Positions 43,217 to 51,095 of a stretch of DNA of 64,000 bases are shown here, in pieces. The stretch covers positions 159,172 to 223,171 of the forward strand of contig DIXU01000003.1 of assembly GCA_002436105.1 (NCBI GenBank), in the 5' to 3' direction. How positions within the stretch are numbered: the stretch's first letter is position 1; every line of letters starts with the position of its first letter. The notes under the pieces are model-generated. The model searched no databases. It was given only the letters and a program-made list of their open reading frames with translations, and was not told where the DNA came from. The translations under genes were made by a program, and so were the position numbers. The stretch comes from Candidatus Aminicenantes bacterium UBA6072. Its GTDB lineage: Bacteria > Acidobacteriota > Aminicenantia > UBA2199.

Positions 43217-43744
43217 ATGAAAAAACTGATGCTGTTCGTCTGCCTGCTGGCCCTGGCCTGCCTGGTCATGGGCGCTGAGAAGCCGGCCAAGGCGGGTATG
43301 TGCGAGAAGTCAGTGAAAACACTGCTGGACAAGGTGCTGGAGATGTGGAACAAGCCGAACTTGGACCTGATCCCGCAGTTGTACACCGTTGACTGCCAGG
43401 CCATGACCAGCTCGTCGCCCGAGCCTTACATCGGCCACGAGGGGATTAAAAAGTGGGTCGAGGTCAACCGCGCCATGATGCCTGACATGGTCATGACCTT
43501 TCCCGAGGTGGTGGTGCAGGGCGACAGGATCGCGACGGTTTGGACGATGACCGGGACGCAAACGGGCCCCATGCCGATGCCCGGCGGCACACTGCCGGCC
43601 ACCAGCCGCAAGGTCAGCATCACCGGCCTGGCCATCGACTACCTGAAGGACGGCAAGTTCGCCAAGGAAGTCGTCGTCTTCAACCTGCTGGACATGCTGA
43701 TGCAGCTGGGGTTCACCCTGCAGCCGCCGCAACCGGAAAAATAG
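43217..43744 (+). CDS. Exported SnoaL-like / ester cyclase-fold protein
   Basis: 175 residues with a signal peptide (LMLFVCLLALACLVMGA). The mature part is a SnoaL-type alpha+beta cone: EMWNKPNLDLIPQLYTVDC, YIGHEGIKKWVEVNRAMMPD, VVVQGDRIATVWTMTGTQTG and AIDYLKDGKFAKEVV. Such domains bind small hydrophobic molecules or catalyse aldol-type reactions; activity unknown. SD GAGGGGGG before ATG 43217 decides the start. Confidence 0.75.
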   Translation: MKKLMLFVCLLALACLVMGAEKPAKAGMCEKSVKTLLDKVLEMWNKPNLDLIPQLYTVDCQAMTSSSPEPYIGHEGIKKWVEVNRAMMPDMVMTFPEVVVQGDRIATVWTMTGTQTGPMPMPGGTLPATSRKVSITGLAIDYLKDGKFAKEVVVFNLLDMLMQLGFTLQPPQPEK

Positions 43745-43988
43745 CGACCAATTTCCTTTGACGGCGGGGCGGGCTGCGCCCCCATGGCAGCCTTGGGGAC
43801 ATGTTTCGATTTTGGACATTAAACTTAAATTCTCAAAATTTGGGGTTTAATTACTCAGGGATTTTACCCGCACAAAAACCGCACAGAACCTAAGCTGGAA
43901 CGCTATATCCAGCCTGGGTCCCCGAATAATCTGAAATCCCCTACCTGTACAAAACCCGCACAAGGACAACGGTATTTTTTTAGAGAAT

Positions 43989-44051
43989 GGGTGGGAAAAG
44001 GCAGAGGGGACCATGGGGACGATTGTGGAAACCCTTGTAAGTATTGAGGAT
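43989..44051. repeat. Dispersed repeat, copy 2
   Basis: Near-copy of 42977-43034 (GGTGGGAAAAGGCAGAGGGG and onward). The surrounding 43745-44225 gap holds no supported gene; two ACCCGCACAA copies (about 43868 and 43965) are also repeated there. Confidence 0.6.
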
Positions 44052-44135
44052 TAGGGGATGGAAATGGCGGAGGGAGTAGGATTGATTCGCGCTGCTGCGC
44101 TCACCGCTGCGCGGCCGCTCGCTGCGCTCGCGGTC

Positions 44136-44175
44136 CCAATTCGCAGATAGCGAATTGGTCGAACCCCCGGTCCCC
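44136..44175. repeat. Hairpin plus duplicated tRNA T-arm fragment
   Basis: CCAATTCGC / GCGAATTGG (44136-44144 with 44150-44158) is a perfect 9-bp stem. It is followed by TCGAACCCCCGGTCCCC (44159-44175), which repeats the T-arm/variable-arm part of the adjacent tRNA-Ser (44240-44256) with one mismatch, in the same orientation. Confidence 0.5.
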
Positions 44176-44225
44176 AGGGGTTCTCATCCCCTTTCCCGAT
44201 TAGGTTATTCAGGAAAGAATAAGTC

Positions 44226-44311
44226 GGAGGGAAAGGGATTCGAACCCCTGGTCCCCGTAAAGGGACAACGGTTTTCAAGACCGCCGCAATCGACCACTCT
44301 GCCATCCCTCC
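44226..44311 (-). tRNA. tRNA-Ser (anticodon UGA)
   Basis: 86 nt. 5' GGAGGGA pairs with 3' TCCCTCC. The anticodon loop CTTGAAA within GCGGT/ACCGT gives anticodon TGA, reading UCA and UCG. A long variable arm (GTCCCTTTACGGGGAC) is typical of class II tRNA-Ser. The T-loop contains GGTTCGAATCC. The 3' CCA is not encoded. Confidence 0.95.
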
Positions 44312-44322
44312 GGCCGGATGGA

Positions 44323-44351
44323 ATTGTAGCAGAGGGTTTTGAGAGTGTCAA
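44323..44351 (-). promoter_or_regulatory. Promoter of tRNA-Ser
   Basis: Minus strand TTGACA (44351-44346), 17 bp, TACAAT (44328-44323), 11 nt before the mature 5' end. Confidence 0.8.
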
Positions 44352-44451
44352 TTTCGATGAATTTTAAAGCACTTATCGGGATTAGGACGCGTCCCTTCTA
44401 ATGCATGCAAGATCTTGATATTCTGAAAAAAAGAGAAGGAGTGGGTTGCCG

Positions 44452-44691
44452 CTAGTTTCGGGCTGCGGGCTTGGATGCCGCCGGCAGGCGCCAGGCGGGG
44501 CGGGCAGGCCGCTGCCCCATCGCTCGCCTCGCTGCAGCCGCTATTTCCTGCAGGCGGACCACGGTCTCGACTTTGCGCGCGTAGGGCATCCGGGCCTTGC
44601 GCCGGCGCGATGCGTTCTTGCCGGCCAGGAGCCTGGAGAACAGCTCGCGGGCGCCCGCTTCCTTTTCTTTCAGCGCCTTCTTTTTATCCAT
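44452..44691 (-). CDS. Small basic protein downstream of nucleotidyltransferase
   Basis: 79 residues rich in Lys, Arg and Ala (KKKALKEKEAGARELFSRLL). Its start overlaps the nucleotidyltransferase gene by 22 bp, so the two are coupled. No family recognised; the charge suggests nucleic-acid binding or a helical partner. Possibly the second member of a two-gene module. Confidence 0.5.
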   Translation of the reverse strand: MDKKKALKEKEAGARELFSRLLAGKNASRRRKARMPYARKVETVVRLQEIAAAARRAMGQRPARPAWRLPAASKPAARN

Positions 44692-45173
44692 GAAGCGTAT
44701 TTTCCCTGCAGGCCGTGGCGATCCGCGATCCGTCCCATTTTTTTGTGATCCAGCTCAGCCTCGGCGAGAACCTTCAAGAACCGCTGGCGGTCCTTGTCCC
44801 GGCCGCAGTCCAGCATGATGGCCAGGAGATGCTCTACGGTCATGACCCGGGTGGCAACTCCTTGATACGTAATCGCCCTGGCCTCCTGAACGGCTTCCTT
44901 GAGGAGATCGTTCCAGGCTGGCAGGAACTGCACCGGGACGCCCTCGATGATCACCTGCTCGTCTTTCGGCTTGTACCCGCCTTTCTTTAAATTCTCATAT
45001 ATCCTGGACAGCGGATCCAGGGCAGCCTCATCCTTGATGATGACAAATATGTCCAGGTCATACGTCAGGAAAGGTTCGATATAAAAAACGGCGCCCATGC
45101 CTCCGCCGATGGCATACTCCGCAATCATCCCCCTTTTTTTCAGGTCATTCAGGACAGCCAGCGTTTTTTCCAT
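44670..45173 (-). CDS. Nucleotidyltransferase-fold protein (toxin-like, DUF6036/AbiEii style)
   Basis: 167 residues. The motif GGGMGAVFYIEPFLTYDLDIFV is the G-G...D-x-D signature of polymerase-beta-like nucleotidyltransferases, followed by PVQFLPAWNDLLKEAV and ATRVMTVEHLLAIMLDCGR, which fit family members near toxin-antitoxin modules. No classical antitoxin is adjacent; the partner may be the small basic protein. Start 45173 is chosen because the -10 lies 7 nt upstream; a TTG at 45209 coincides with the -35. Confidence 0.75.
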   Translation of the reverse strand: MEKTLAVLNDLKKRGMIAEYAIGGGMGAVFYIEPFLTYDLDIFVIIKDEAALDPLSRIYENLKKGGYKPKDEQVIIEGVPVQFLPAWNDLLKEAVQEARAITYQGVATRVMTVEHLLAIMLDCGRDKDRQRFLKVLAEAELDHKKMGRIADRHGLQGKYASWIKRRR

Positions 45174-45180
45174 CAGGCAT

Positions 45181-45209
45181 AAAATAGCAAAAAACCGCTC
45201 CTTGAGCAA
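45181..45209 (-). promoter_or_regulatory. Promoter of leaderless nucleotidyltransferase gene
   Basis: Minus strand TTGCTC (45209-45204), 17 bp, TATTTT (45186-45181), 7 nt before ATG 45173. Confidence 0.55.
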
Positions 45210-45325
45210 GCCTGGTTGATGGGAGTTGGCGGATAGGATGGCCTCCAGGCTTTCACCTGTTTAGGTTCTTAGACAGGCCTTGGGGTGGAAATATCTCACG
45301 AATTTTTAGTCGGATCGGATCGTTG

Positions 45326-45354
45326 TTGCCCATTTTGCCGGGATGAACTAGAAT
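45326..45354 (+). promoter_or_regulatory. Promoter of DUF885 gene
   Basis: TTGCCC (45326-45331), 17 bp, TAGAAT (45349-45354). Confidence 0.6.
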
Positions 45355-45384
45355 GAGGGCAACGCAACATGCTGCAGGTGAATC

Positions 45385-46695
45385 ATGAAACGATCCTTTC
45401 TTCTGCCGGCGGCTCTCGCCGTGTTCTGCGCTTCCTTGTTAGCTACTGACGCTCCGGATCAGGCGCTCGACCAGGCCGCCGAGGGCTACGTCAGGCTGGC
45501 CCTGGAAGTGGGTGCCTACTCCCCCGGCTACATCGACGCCTACTACGGGCCGAAGGAGTGGATCGTCACCCACGACGACAGCGTCCTGCGCCGCGGATTC
45601 CCGGCAACCGAGCTCAGGAAGAGGGCCGACGCAATCGTCCGCAGCCTCGATGCGGCCGCGCGCCGAAGCCTGCCGGACAAGGAAAGGCTGCGGGTCGAAT
45701 TCCTGCGCAAGCAATTGCTCGCCGTGAAGGCGCAGATCGACCTTATCTCGGGCCGGAAATTCACCTTCGACCAGGAGTCCAAACTCTTCTACGATATCGT
45801 CGCCCCGGTCTATCCCAAGGAAGAGTTCGAGCGGACGATCGCGGCCCTGCAGGCACTGCTTCCCGGCCCCGGCAGCCTGCAGGAGAGGCTGGCCTCTTTC
45901 AGGAAGAAATACGTCATCCCCGCCGAAAAGCTGCCGGCCGTTTTCGCCACCGCCCTCGCCGAGTGCCGGCGCCGCACCCTGGAGCGCATCGCGCTGCCGG
46001 CGAATGAGAGCTTCAAGGCCGAATACGTCAAGGACAAGCCCTGGGGGGCCTACAACTGGTATAAGGGCAACGCCTTCAGCGTCATCGAGGTCAACACCGA
46101 CCTGCCCATGCAGATCGACTCGGCCGTGCGCCTGGCGGCCCACGAGGGCTACCCCGGCCACCATGTCTACAACGCCCTTCTCGAGGAGAAGCTGACCAGG
46201 GGGCGGGGCTGGGTGGAGTTCACGGTCTATCCCCTGTTCAGCCCGCAGTCGCTCATCGCCGAGGGGACAGCCAACTACGGCATCGACCTGCTCTTCCCCG
46301 GGCAGGAGCGCCTGGAATTTGAAAAAAAAGTCCTGTTTCCCCTGGCCGGGCTGGACCCGGCCGCGGCGGACAAGTACGACCGGGTGCGCAGGCTGCTGGG
46401 CGCCCTGCGCCATGCGGAGACCGAGGCCGCCCGCGCCTTTCTGGACAAAAAGATGACGCGCGACGAGGCGCTGCGCTGGCTGGAGCAATATGCCCTGGAG
46501 GGCCCCGAGCGGGCCGCCAAGTCCATCGACTTCTGGAATGCCTACCGCAGCTACGTCGTCAACTATACCCTGGGCGAGGACATCGTGCGCGCCTATGTCG
46601 AAAAGGTTGCCGGATCCGGGGCCTCCCCGGAGCTCAAGTGGCAGGTGTTTCATGAACTGCTAACCACTCCCAGAACTCCGTCAGGATTGCAGTAG
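45385..46695 (+). CDS. Exported DUF885-family zinc-peptidase-like protein
   Basis: 436 residues with a signal peptide (LLPAALAVFCASLLA). The hallmark motif AAHEGYPGHHVYNALLEEKL near residue 252 contains H-E-x-x-P-G-H-H, the metal-binding motif of DUF885 proteins, and EGTANYG about 40 residues later supplies a further Glu. Probably an extracytoplasmic metallopeptidase; no substrate can be named. Its 3' end converges on the GspE-like gene, with a repeat array in between. Confidence 0.82.
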   Translation: MKRSFLLPAALAVFCASLLATDAPDQALDQAAEGYVRLALEVGAYSPGYIDAYYGPKEWIVTHDDSVLRRGFPATELRKRADAIVRSLDAAARRSLPDKERLRVEFLRKQLLAVKAQIDLISGRKFTFDQESKLFYDIVAPVYPKEEFERTIAALQALLPGPGSLQERLASFRKKYVIPAEKLPAVFATALAECRRRTLERIALPANESFKAEYVKDKPWGAYNWYKGNAFSVIEVNTDLPMQIDSAVRLAAHEGYPGHHVYNALLEEKLTRGRGWVEFTVYPLFSPQSLIAEGTANYGIDLLFPGQERLEFEKKVLFPLAGLDPAAADKYDRVRRLLGALRHAETEAARAFLDKKMTRDEALRWLEQYALEGPERAAKSIDFWNAYRSYVVNYTLGEDIVRAYVEKVAGSGASPELKWQVFHELLTTPRTPSGLQ

Positions 46696-46707
46696 TTCAA
46701 GAAAGAC

Positions 46708-46826
46708 AGGTTCGAAGTTCGTTGTTCGAAGTTCGAAGTTTAAAGGGAGAAAATCCTTAGAAATTCATTGCGAAATGGATCGCTTTTTCTTGCTACATCG
46801 AACGTCGAACGTCGAACATCGAACCT
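46708..46826. repeat. Heptamer inverted-arm array (TTCGAAG family)
   Basis: Arm 1 (46708-46741) repeats TTCGAAG-like heptamers. Arm 2 (46796-46826) repeats CGAACGT/CGAACAT units and is the inverse complement of arm 1 with mismatches. They enclose a 54-bp AT-rich loop between convergent genes. Confidence 0.7.
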
Positions 46827-46844
46827 AATTCATATTGCAAGTAT

Positions 46845-48362
46845 TTATTCAGAAGCTCGGCGCCGGCTCGCCTGTGCCTTGACCAGCCAGCCGGGCTTGC
46901 CGGTGTTCAGCAGCGCCTGCCGCAGGCTGATGTCGCCGGCCACGACGCGCTCCAGCGCCAGCTCGCGCTGGGTGCGCATGCCGTGCAGCCAGGCCTGGCG
47001 CCGCAGGTAATCGATCTGGTTCCAGTCCCAGTAATTGTCGTTCTCGATGAAGCGCTTGATCTTCCCCATCAGGTCCAGGACCTCATAGACGGCGATGGCG
47101 CCGAGTTCTCCGCTGTCCCCGCACATGGGGCAGCCGCGGCCGCGCCAGGTGCTGACGCGGCCGTCGGCTCCCCGGGGCGGATCCGGCAGGCCGGACTCGA
47201 CCAGGACGTTCGCCGGCACCCGGTATTCCTCGGCGCAATGCGCGCACACCATGAACAGCCGCCGCGGCGCCACGATGATCCGCAGCAGGTCGGCGATCTG
47301 CCGCCGCCGCGGGTAGAATTGGCGGGTCAGGAGCGAGGCCGCGCCGAGAGCGCAGTCGCGGATGTGGACGGCGGTGACCAGCAGGCCGCCGGCGGCGGCG
47401 AAATCGATTGCGGCATGGGCGTCTTCGTCGTTGACCCAGTCGATGTTCTGCAGCAGCAGCACATCGGGCTTCCGGGCGATCGCGCGCCGCAGGCAGGGAG
47501 CGACCCAATCGTACGCCTTGAGACTTTCACCGAGGTCATACTGCAGGGCGCCCTTGAGCTTTCGCTCAACGGGCCATTCCACGGTGACGATGCTTCTGCC
47601 CTCATCGCGCAACAGGGACAGGACATGGTGCGTGGCCGTCGACTTGCCCGAGTTGCAGGGGCCGGTCAGCAGCACGATCCCCGAGCGCGAGCGCGCGGCG
47701 CGGACGAACCTGTCCTCGGCCTCGCTGGCGAAACCCAGGTTAAAACGGGTCTCCTCCGCCGTTGTCGCGGGGCGCAGCGAGATCTTCAATGCCTCGCCGC
47801 CGGGCGCCGGATAGGACTCAAGGTCGAAGCGGATGGCGCGGTTCCTTCTCGCGCGCTCATAGTAGGAGAACGAGCTCTCGCCGTCCTCATCCCGCCGCCA
47901 CTTCTCGGTCTCGAGATGGGGCTTGCGGTAAAGCCGCAGGAAGGAACCGCCACCGCGCAGGGAGACTTCGGCACCGGGCATGCCGGCGCATGAGCGGGCG
48001 GCGGCGGCCAGCCTGTGGAACGATTCCCGGTCCCCCACCCCGGTCAGCTCATGGTAGCGGCCGTCGCCGCGCAGCCGCACCTGGGGGCGGCCGGAAAGGC
48101 GGTCGATCAGGATCTCTTCGGCCCGCTGGCGGATCGCGGCCTGCAGGATGTCCTCGAACAGCCGGCGCGCCTGTCTCTCCGTGAGCGGCCCGCCCGGATT
48201 GTGGTCCTCCTCCGCAGCGGCGCGGATCGATGCCCTGGCCACGGCCGTTTGCTCGCACCGCCGCCTGTCCTCGCGGCGGTCCAGCCAGCGGGCCAGCCGC
48301 ATCATCCAGGCCAACAGGACGGCGGCGATCGCCGCCACGATGATGATCGCTTGCAGCGCCAT
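46845..48362 (-). CDS. GspE/PilB-like ATPase with altered Walker B
   Basis: 505 residues. An N-terminal hydrophobic segment (AIIIVAAIAAVLLAWMM) is unusual for this soluble family. Walker A LLTGPCNSGKSTATHHVL near residue 225 is intact. Walker B, normally V-G-E-I-R-D, reads LLLQNIDWVNDEDA, so the catalytic Glu is missing. The zinc-binding Cys quartet of GspE/PilB is present (CAHC, then CPMCGDSGELG). No pilus or secretion genes are adjacent. Likely a divergent or inactive paralogue. Own promoter; GAGGG before ATG 48362. Confidence 0.78.
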   Translation of the reverse strand: MALQAIIIVAAIAAVLLAWMMRLARWLDRREDRRRCEQTAVARASIRAAAEEDHNPGGPLTERQARRLFEDILQAAIRQRAEEILIDRLSGRPQVRLRGDGRYHELTGVGDRESFHRLAAAARSCAGMPGAEVSLRGGGSFLRLYRKPHLETEKWRRDEDGESSFSYYERARRNRAIRFDLESYPAPGGEALKISLRPATTAEETRFNLGFASEAEDRFVRAARSRSGIVLLTGPCNSGKSTATHHVLSLLRDEGRSIVTVEWPVERKLKGALQYDLGESLKAYDWVAPCLRRAIARKPDVLLLQNIDWVNDEDAHAAIDFAAAGGLLVTAVHIRDCALGAASLLTRQFYPRRRQIADLLRIIVAPRRLFMVCAHCAEEYRVPANVLVESGLPDPPRGADGRVSTWRGRGCPMCGDSGELGAIAVYEVLDLMGKIKRFIENDNYWDWNQIDYLRRQAWLHGMRTQRELALERVVAGDISLRQALLNTGKPGWLVKAQASRRRASE

Positions 48363-48385
48363 CTACCCTCTATCCTCCAGAAGCC

Positions 48386-48415
48386 ATTATAGCCCCGGGC
48401 CGCGAATGCCGGCAA
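48386..48415 (-). promoter_or_regulatory. Promoter of GspE-like gene
   Basis: Minus strand TTGCCG (48415-48410), 18 bp, TATAAT (48391-48386). Confidence 0.6.
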
Positions 48416-48425
48416 GCCGGGCGTC

Positions 48426-48454
48426 TTGACCAGCGGCGGATTATGCCGTAAAAT
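48426..48454 (+). promoter_or_regulatory. Promoter of class V aminotransferase gene
   Basis: TTGACC (48426-48431), 17 bp, TAAAAT (48449-48454). Confidence 0.6.
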
Positions 48455-48482
48455 GCGGCCATATCGGAAAAGAGAGGTGCCC

Positions 48483-49940
48483 GTGAAGGATTTTGCCCCC
48501 TACCGCAGCCAGGTGATCGGCATCGACCAGGAGTTCGCCACCCCCTGCGGCGAGAAGCGCATCATCTACGCCGACTGGACGGCCAGCGGCCGCCTCTACC
48601 GGCCGATCGAGGAGTTCATGGCCGAGAGCATCGGCCCCTTCGTCGGCAACACCCACACCGAGACCACCGTCACCGGCACGCGCATGACCTCGGCCTACCA
48701 CCAGGCGCAGCAGGTCATCAAACGCCACGTGCACGCCAACGACGGCGACGCCATCTTCTTTTCCGGCTTCGGCATGACCGCGGTGATCAACAAGCTGCAG
48801 CGCCTGCTCGGGCTTCGGATCCCGGAGCAGTACTGCGGCAAGCTGCCCGGCCGCAGCCGCAGGAAGCCGCTGGTGGTCCTGACCCACATGGAGCACCATT
48901 CCAACCACACGACCTGGAACGAATGCTACTGCCACGTGGAGATCGTCCGCCGCGACCGCGACGGCCTCCCCGACCTGGGCCACCTGGAGGCTATCCTGAA
49001 GAAGCACGCCGGACGCGATCTCAAGATCGGCTCCTTCTCGGCCTGCTCCAACGTCACCGGCATCCTCACCCCCTACCGCGAGATGGCCGCCATCATGCAC
49101 CGCCATGGCGGCTACTGCTTCGTCGATTTCGCCGCCTCCGCCCCCTACGTGGCCATCGACATGCACCCGGCCGATCCCGCCCAGCGTCTCGACGCCATAT
49201 TCTTCTCGCCCCATAAGTTCCTGGGCGGCCCCGGGGCGTCGGGGGTCATGCTGCTGAGCAAGGAGCTGTACCGCAACCGCGTTCCCGACCATCCCGGCGG
49301 CGGCACCGTGCTCTGGACCAACCCCTGGGGCGAGCAGCGCTATTACGACGACATCGAGATCCGCGAGGACGGCGGCACCCCCGGCTTCCTGCAGGCGATC
49401 CGCGCCGCCCTGGCCATCCAGCTCAAGGAGGACATGGGCGTGGCGGCCATGCTGGAGCGCGAGGAAATGCTCAAGGGCATGCTGCTGAAGAAACTTTCCG
49501 AACATCCGGGCATCCAGGTCCTCGAGCCGGGCCAGATGAAGCGCCTGGGCATCGTCTCCTTTTATTCCCTGCACCGCCATCACAACCTGATCGTCCGCCT
49601 GCTCAACGACCGCTTCGGCATCCAGACCCGGGGCGGCTGCTCCTGCGCCGGCACCTACGGCCACATCCTGCTCAATGTCAGGCGCGAGCAGTCGCAGCAC
49701 ATCACCGAGAAGATCGACCACGGCGACCTGTCGGAAAAGCCCGGCTGGGTGCGCATCTCGCTGCATCCCGTCCTGACCGGCGAGGAGGTGCAGGCCATCG
49801 CCGGCGCCGTGCACGAGGTGCTGGACAACTACGAGCGCTGGCAGGAGGAGTATATCTTCGACCCGCGCACCGCCGAGTTCCGCCACAGGAGCTGGAAGCC
49901 CGAATTGCCGGATCTGAGACGGGAATTCAGGCCGTGGTAG
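48483..49940 (+). CDS. PLP-dependent class V aminotransferase (cysteine desulfurase/selenocysteine lyase family)
   Basis: 485 residues. PLP-binding Lys in FFSPHKFLGGPGASGVML, preceded by Asp in CFVDFAASAPYVAIDM and the SACSNVTG substrate loop. A Cys-rich stretch near the C-terminus (TRGGCSCAGTYGH) occupies the position of the mobile active-site Cys of desulfurases. It is longer than IscS (about 400 aa) and belongs to the less-studied branch of this fold. GTG 48483 has AGAGAGG upstream. Likely mobilises sulfur or cleaves Cys/SeCys, though the exact reaction is unknown. Confidence 0.82.
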   Translation: MKDFAPYRSQVIGIDQEFATPCGEKRIIYADWTASGRLYRPIEEFMAESIGPFVGNTHTETTVTGTRMTSAYHQAQQVIKRHVHANDGDAIFFSGFGMTAVINKLQRLLGLRIPEQYCGKLPGRSRRKPLVVLTHMEHHSNHTTWNECYCHVEIVRRDRDGLPDLGHLEAILKKHAGRDLKIGSFSACSNVTGILTPYREMAAIMHRHGGYCFVDFAASAPYVAIDMHPADPAQRLDAIFFSPHKFLGGPGASGVMLLSKELYRNRVPDHPGGGTVLWTNPWGEQRYYDDIEIREDGGTPGFLQAIRAALAIQLKEDMGVAAMLEREEMLKGMLLKKLSEHPGIQVLEPGQMKRLGIVSFYSLHRHHNLIVRLLNDRFGIQTRGGCSCAGTYGHILLNVRREQSQHITEKIDHGDLSEKPGWVRISLHPVLTGEEVQAIAGAVHEVLDNYERWQEEYIFDPRTAEFRHRSWKPELPDLRREFRPW

Positions 49941-49946
49941 AAGAAG

Positions 49947-50066
49947 ACGATAGACGTTAGACGCTAGTGGTTAGCAAGAAAAAAGCCCTTAAAGAATCTA
50001 TCCGTGTTTTTTTTAGCTCGATTATTGTCTTGCTAACGTCTAACGTCTTGCGTCTAACGTCTATTA
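49947..50066. repeat. Inverted-arm array (GACGTTA family)
   Basis: Arm 1 (49947-49980) is built of TAGACGTTAGACGC-like units ending GTTAGCAAGA. Arm 2 (50028-50066) begins TCTTGCTAACGTCTAACG. Convergent genes flank it, and arm 2 provides the stop codon region of the disulfide-reductase gene (stop 50064-50066). Confidence 0.75.
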
Positions 50067-50579
50067 GATAAAACGTTCAAATCGGTCCTTCTTGGCCTTG
50101 CAGATGGGGCAGACCCCGGGCGGCTCCTCGCGGGCGCACAGGTAGCCGCACACCTTGCAGCGCCAGACCGGCTGCGCCAGCTTGCCGGCGATGGCATGGG
50201 CGACGGCATCGGCCTTGGCGGCGCGGCGCTCGGCGGCCGCTGGCCGGCGCTCGGGGATGGATGCGGCCTGCTTCTTCCCGTCGGCGATCTCCTGGGAAAC
50301 GTACAGGGCGCAGAAGCACGATCCGAACTCGTTGAGGTCGGCGTCGCGGTAGTCGCAGGGGCAGATGATGTCCAGGTCCTCGGCCTTGTCGCCGGCGGCC
50401 AGCCGGCAGGGGCACGCCCAGTAGCCGTAGCGCTGCTCGTTGACCAGCAGGCTGCGCAGCAGCTCGCGGGTGAATTCGCGGTCGGGATTGAGGTGGTAGC
50501 CCGACCCCTCGGCCTCGCGCCCCAGCCTGTCCAGCAGTGCGTCAACGGCCGCGTCCGTGATCTCTGTTTTCTTGTTCAT
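50064..50579 (-). CDS. Ferredoxin:disulfide reductase catalytic subunit fused to rubredoxin-like domain
   Basis: 171 residues. Residues 1-100 match the catalytic chain of ferredoxin:thioredoxin reductase: WACPCRLA, IICPCDYRD and GSCFCALYVS supply the [4Fe-4S] ligands and the redox-active Cys pair. Residues 130-171 are rubredoxin-like with two CxxC knuckles (CKVCGY and CPICKA). FTR-rubredoxin fusions are known from anaerobes. The start overlaps the glutaredoxin gene stop by 4 bp. Probably reduces the neighbouring glutaredoxin with ferredoxin electrons. Confidence 0.88.
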   Translation of the reverse strand: MNKKTEITDAAVDALLDRLGREAEGSGYHLNPDREFTRELLRSLLVNEQRYGYWACPCRLAAGDKAEDLDIICPCDYRDADLNEFGSCFCALYVSQEIADGKKQAASIPERRPAAAERRAAKADAVAHAIAGKLAQPVWRCKVCGYLCAREEPPGVCPICKAKKDRFERFI

Positions 50580-50860
50580 AGCTTGACGGCTGCCTTGATC
50601 TTTTCCTCGTCAAAGCCCAGGACGCACTGGGAATCGTTGAACACGATGGTTGGGAACGACTCGCCCGGGTTCCAGCGCCGCACCTCGGCCATGGCTTTCT
50701 CCTGCTCGGCCGCGCTCAGCAGGTCGACATAGACATAGTCGTAGGCCACGCCCAGCTTGTCGAGGAGATTGCGCGTCTTGCGGCACCAGACGCAGGTGCT
50801 CAGCCCGTAGAACGTGACCTTGCCGCAATCCTTGCCGTCGACATGAGTGAATGGAACCAT
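50576..50860 (-). CDS. Glutaredoxin-family protein
   Basis: 94 residues, thioredoxin fold. The redox motif CVWC lies in YGLSTCVWCRKTRNLL; the cis-Pro is in ESFPTIVFND, and GFDEEKIKAAV is typical of the NrdH/Grx group. First gene of a two-gene operon with the ferredoxin:disulfide reductase, whose product is its likely reductant instead of glutathione. GGAGGAGG lies before ATG 50860; strong promoter upstream. Confidence 0.88.
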   Translation of the reverse strand: MVPFTHVDGKDCGKVTFYGLSTCVWCRKTRNLLDKLGVAYDYVYVDLLSAAEQEKAMAEVRRWNPGESFPTIVFNDSQCVLGFDEEKIKAAVKL

Positions 50861-50889
50861 CTGTCACCTCCTCCAGGTTGATGCCCGCC

Positions 50890-50919
50890 ATTATAGATTG
50901 CCGCTGACTGAAAAGTCAA
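50890..50919 (-). promoter_or_regulatory. Promoter of glutaredoxin operon
   Basis: Minus strand TTGACT (50919-50914), 18 bp, TATAAT (50895-50890). Confidence 0.75.
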
Positions 50920-50939
50920 TCGGGAACACCATGAACTCC

Positions 50940-51095
50940 GTGACGCGTAACGCGTGACGCGTGACGCGAAAGAACATTAATTCACCCCCCCCCCATAACC
51001 CGACCAAAGTGGTTCGTTACAAGCAATGGCAATATAGCAAAATATCTAAAAAGATCTTCTCTTCACACGTTACGCGTTACGCGTTACGCGTCACG
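50940..51095. repeat. Inverted-arm array (ACGCGTTA family)
   Basis: Arm 1 (50940-50968) repeats GACGCGTA/ACGCGTGA octamers. Arm 2 (51068-51095) repeats GTTACGCG. The loop is about 100 bp and AT-rich, with a run of ten C at 50985. Arm 2 encodes the last residues and stop of the DnaE-like gene (IVTRNA-stop). Confidence 0.75.
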
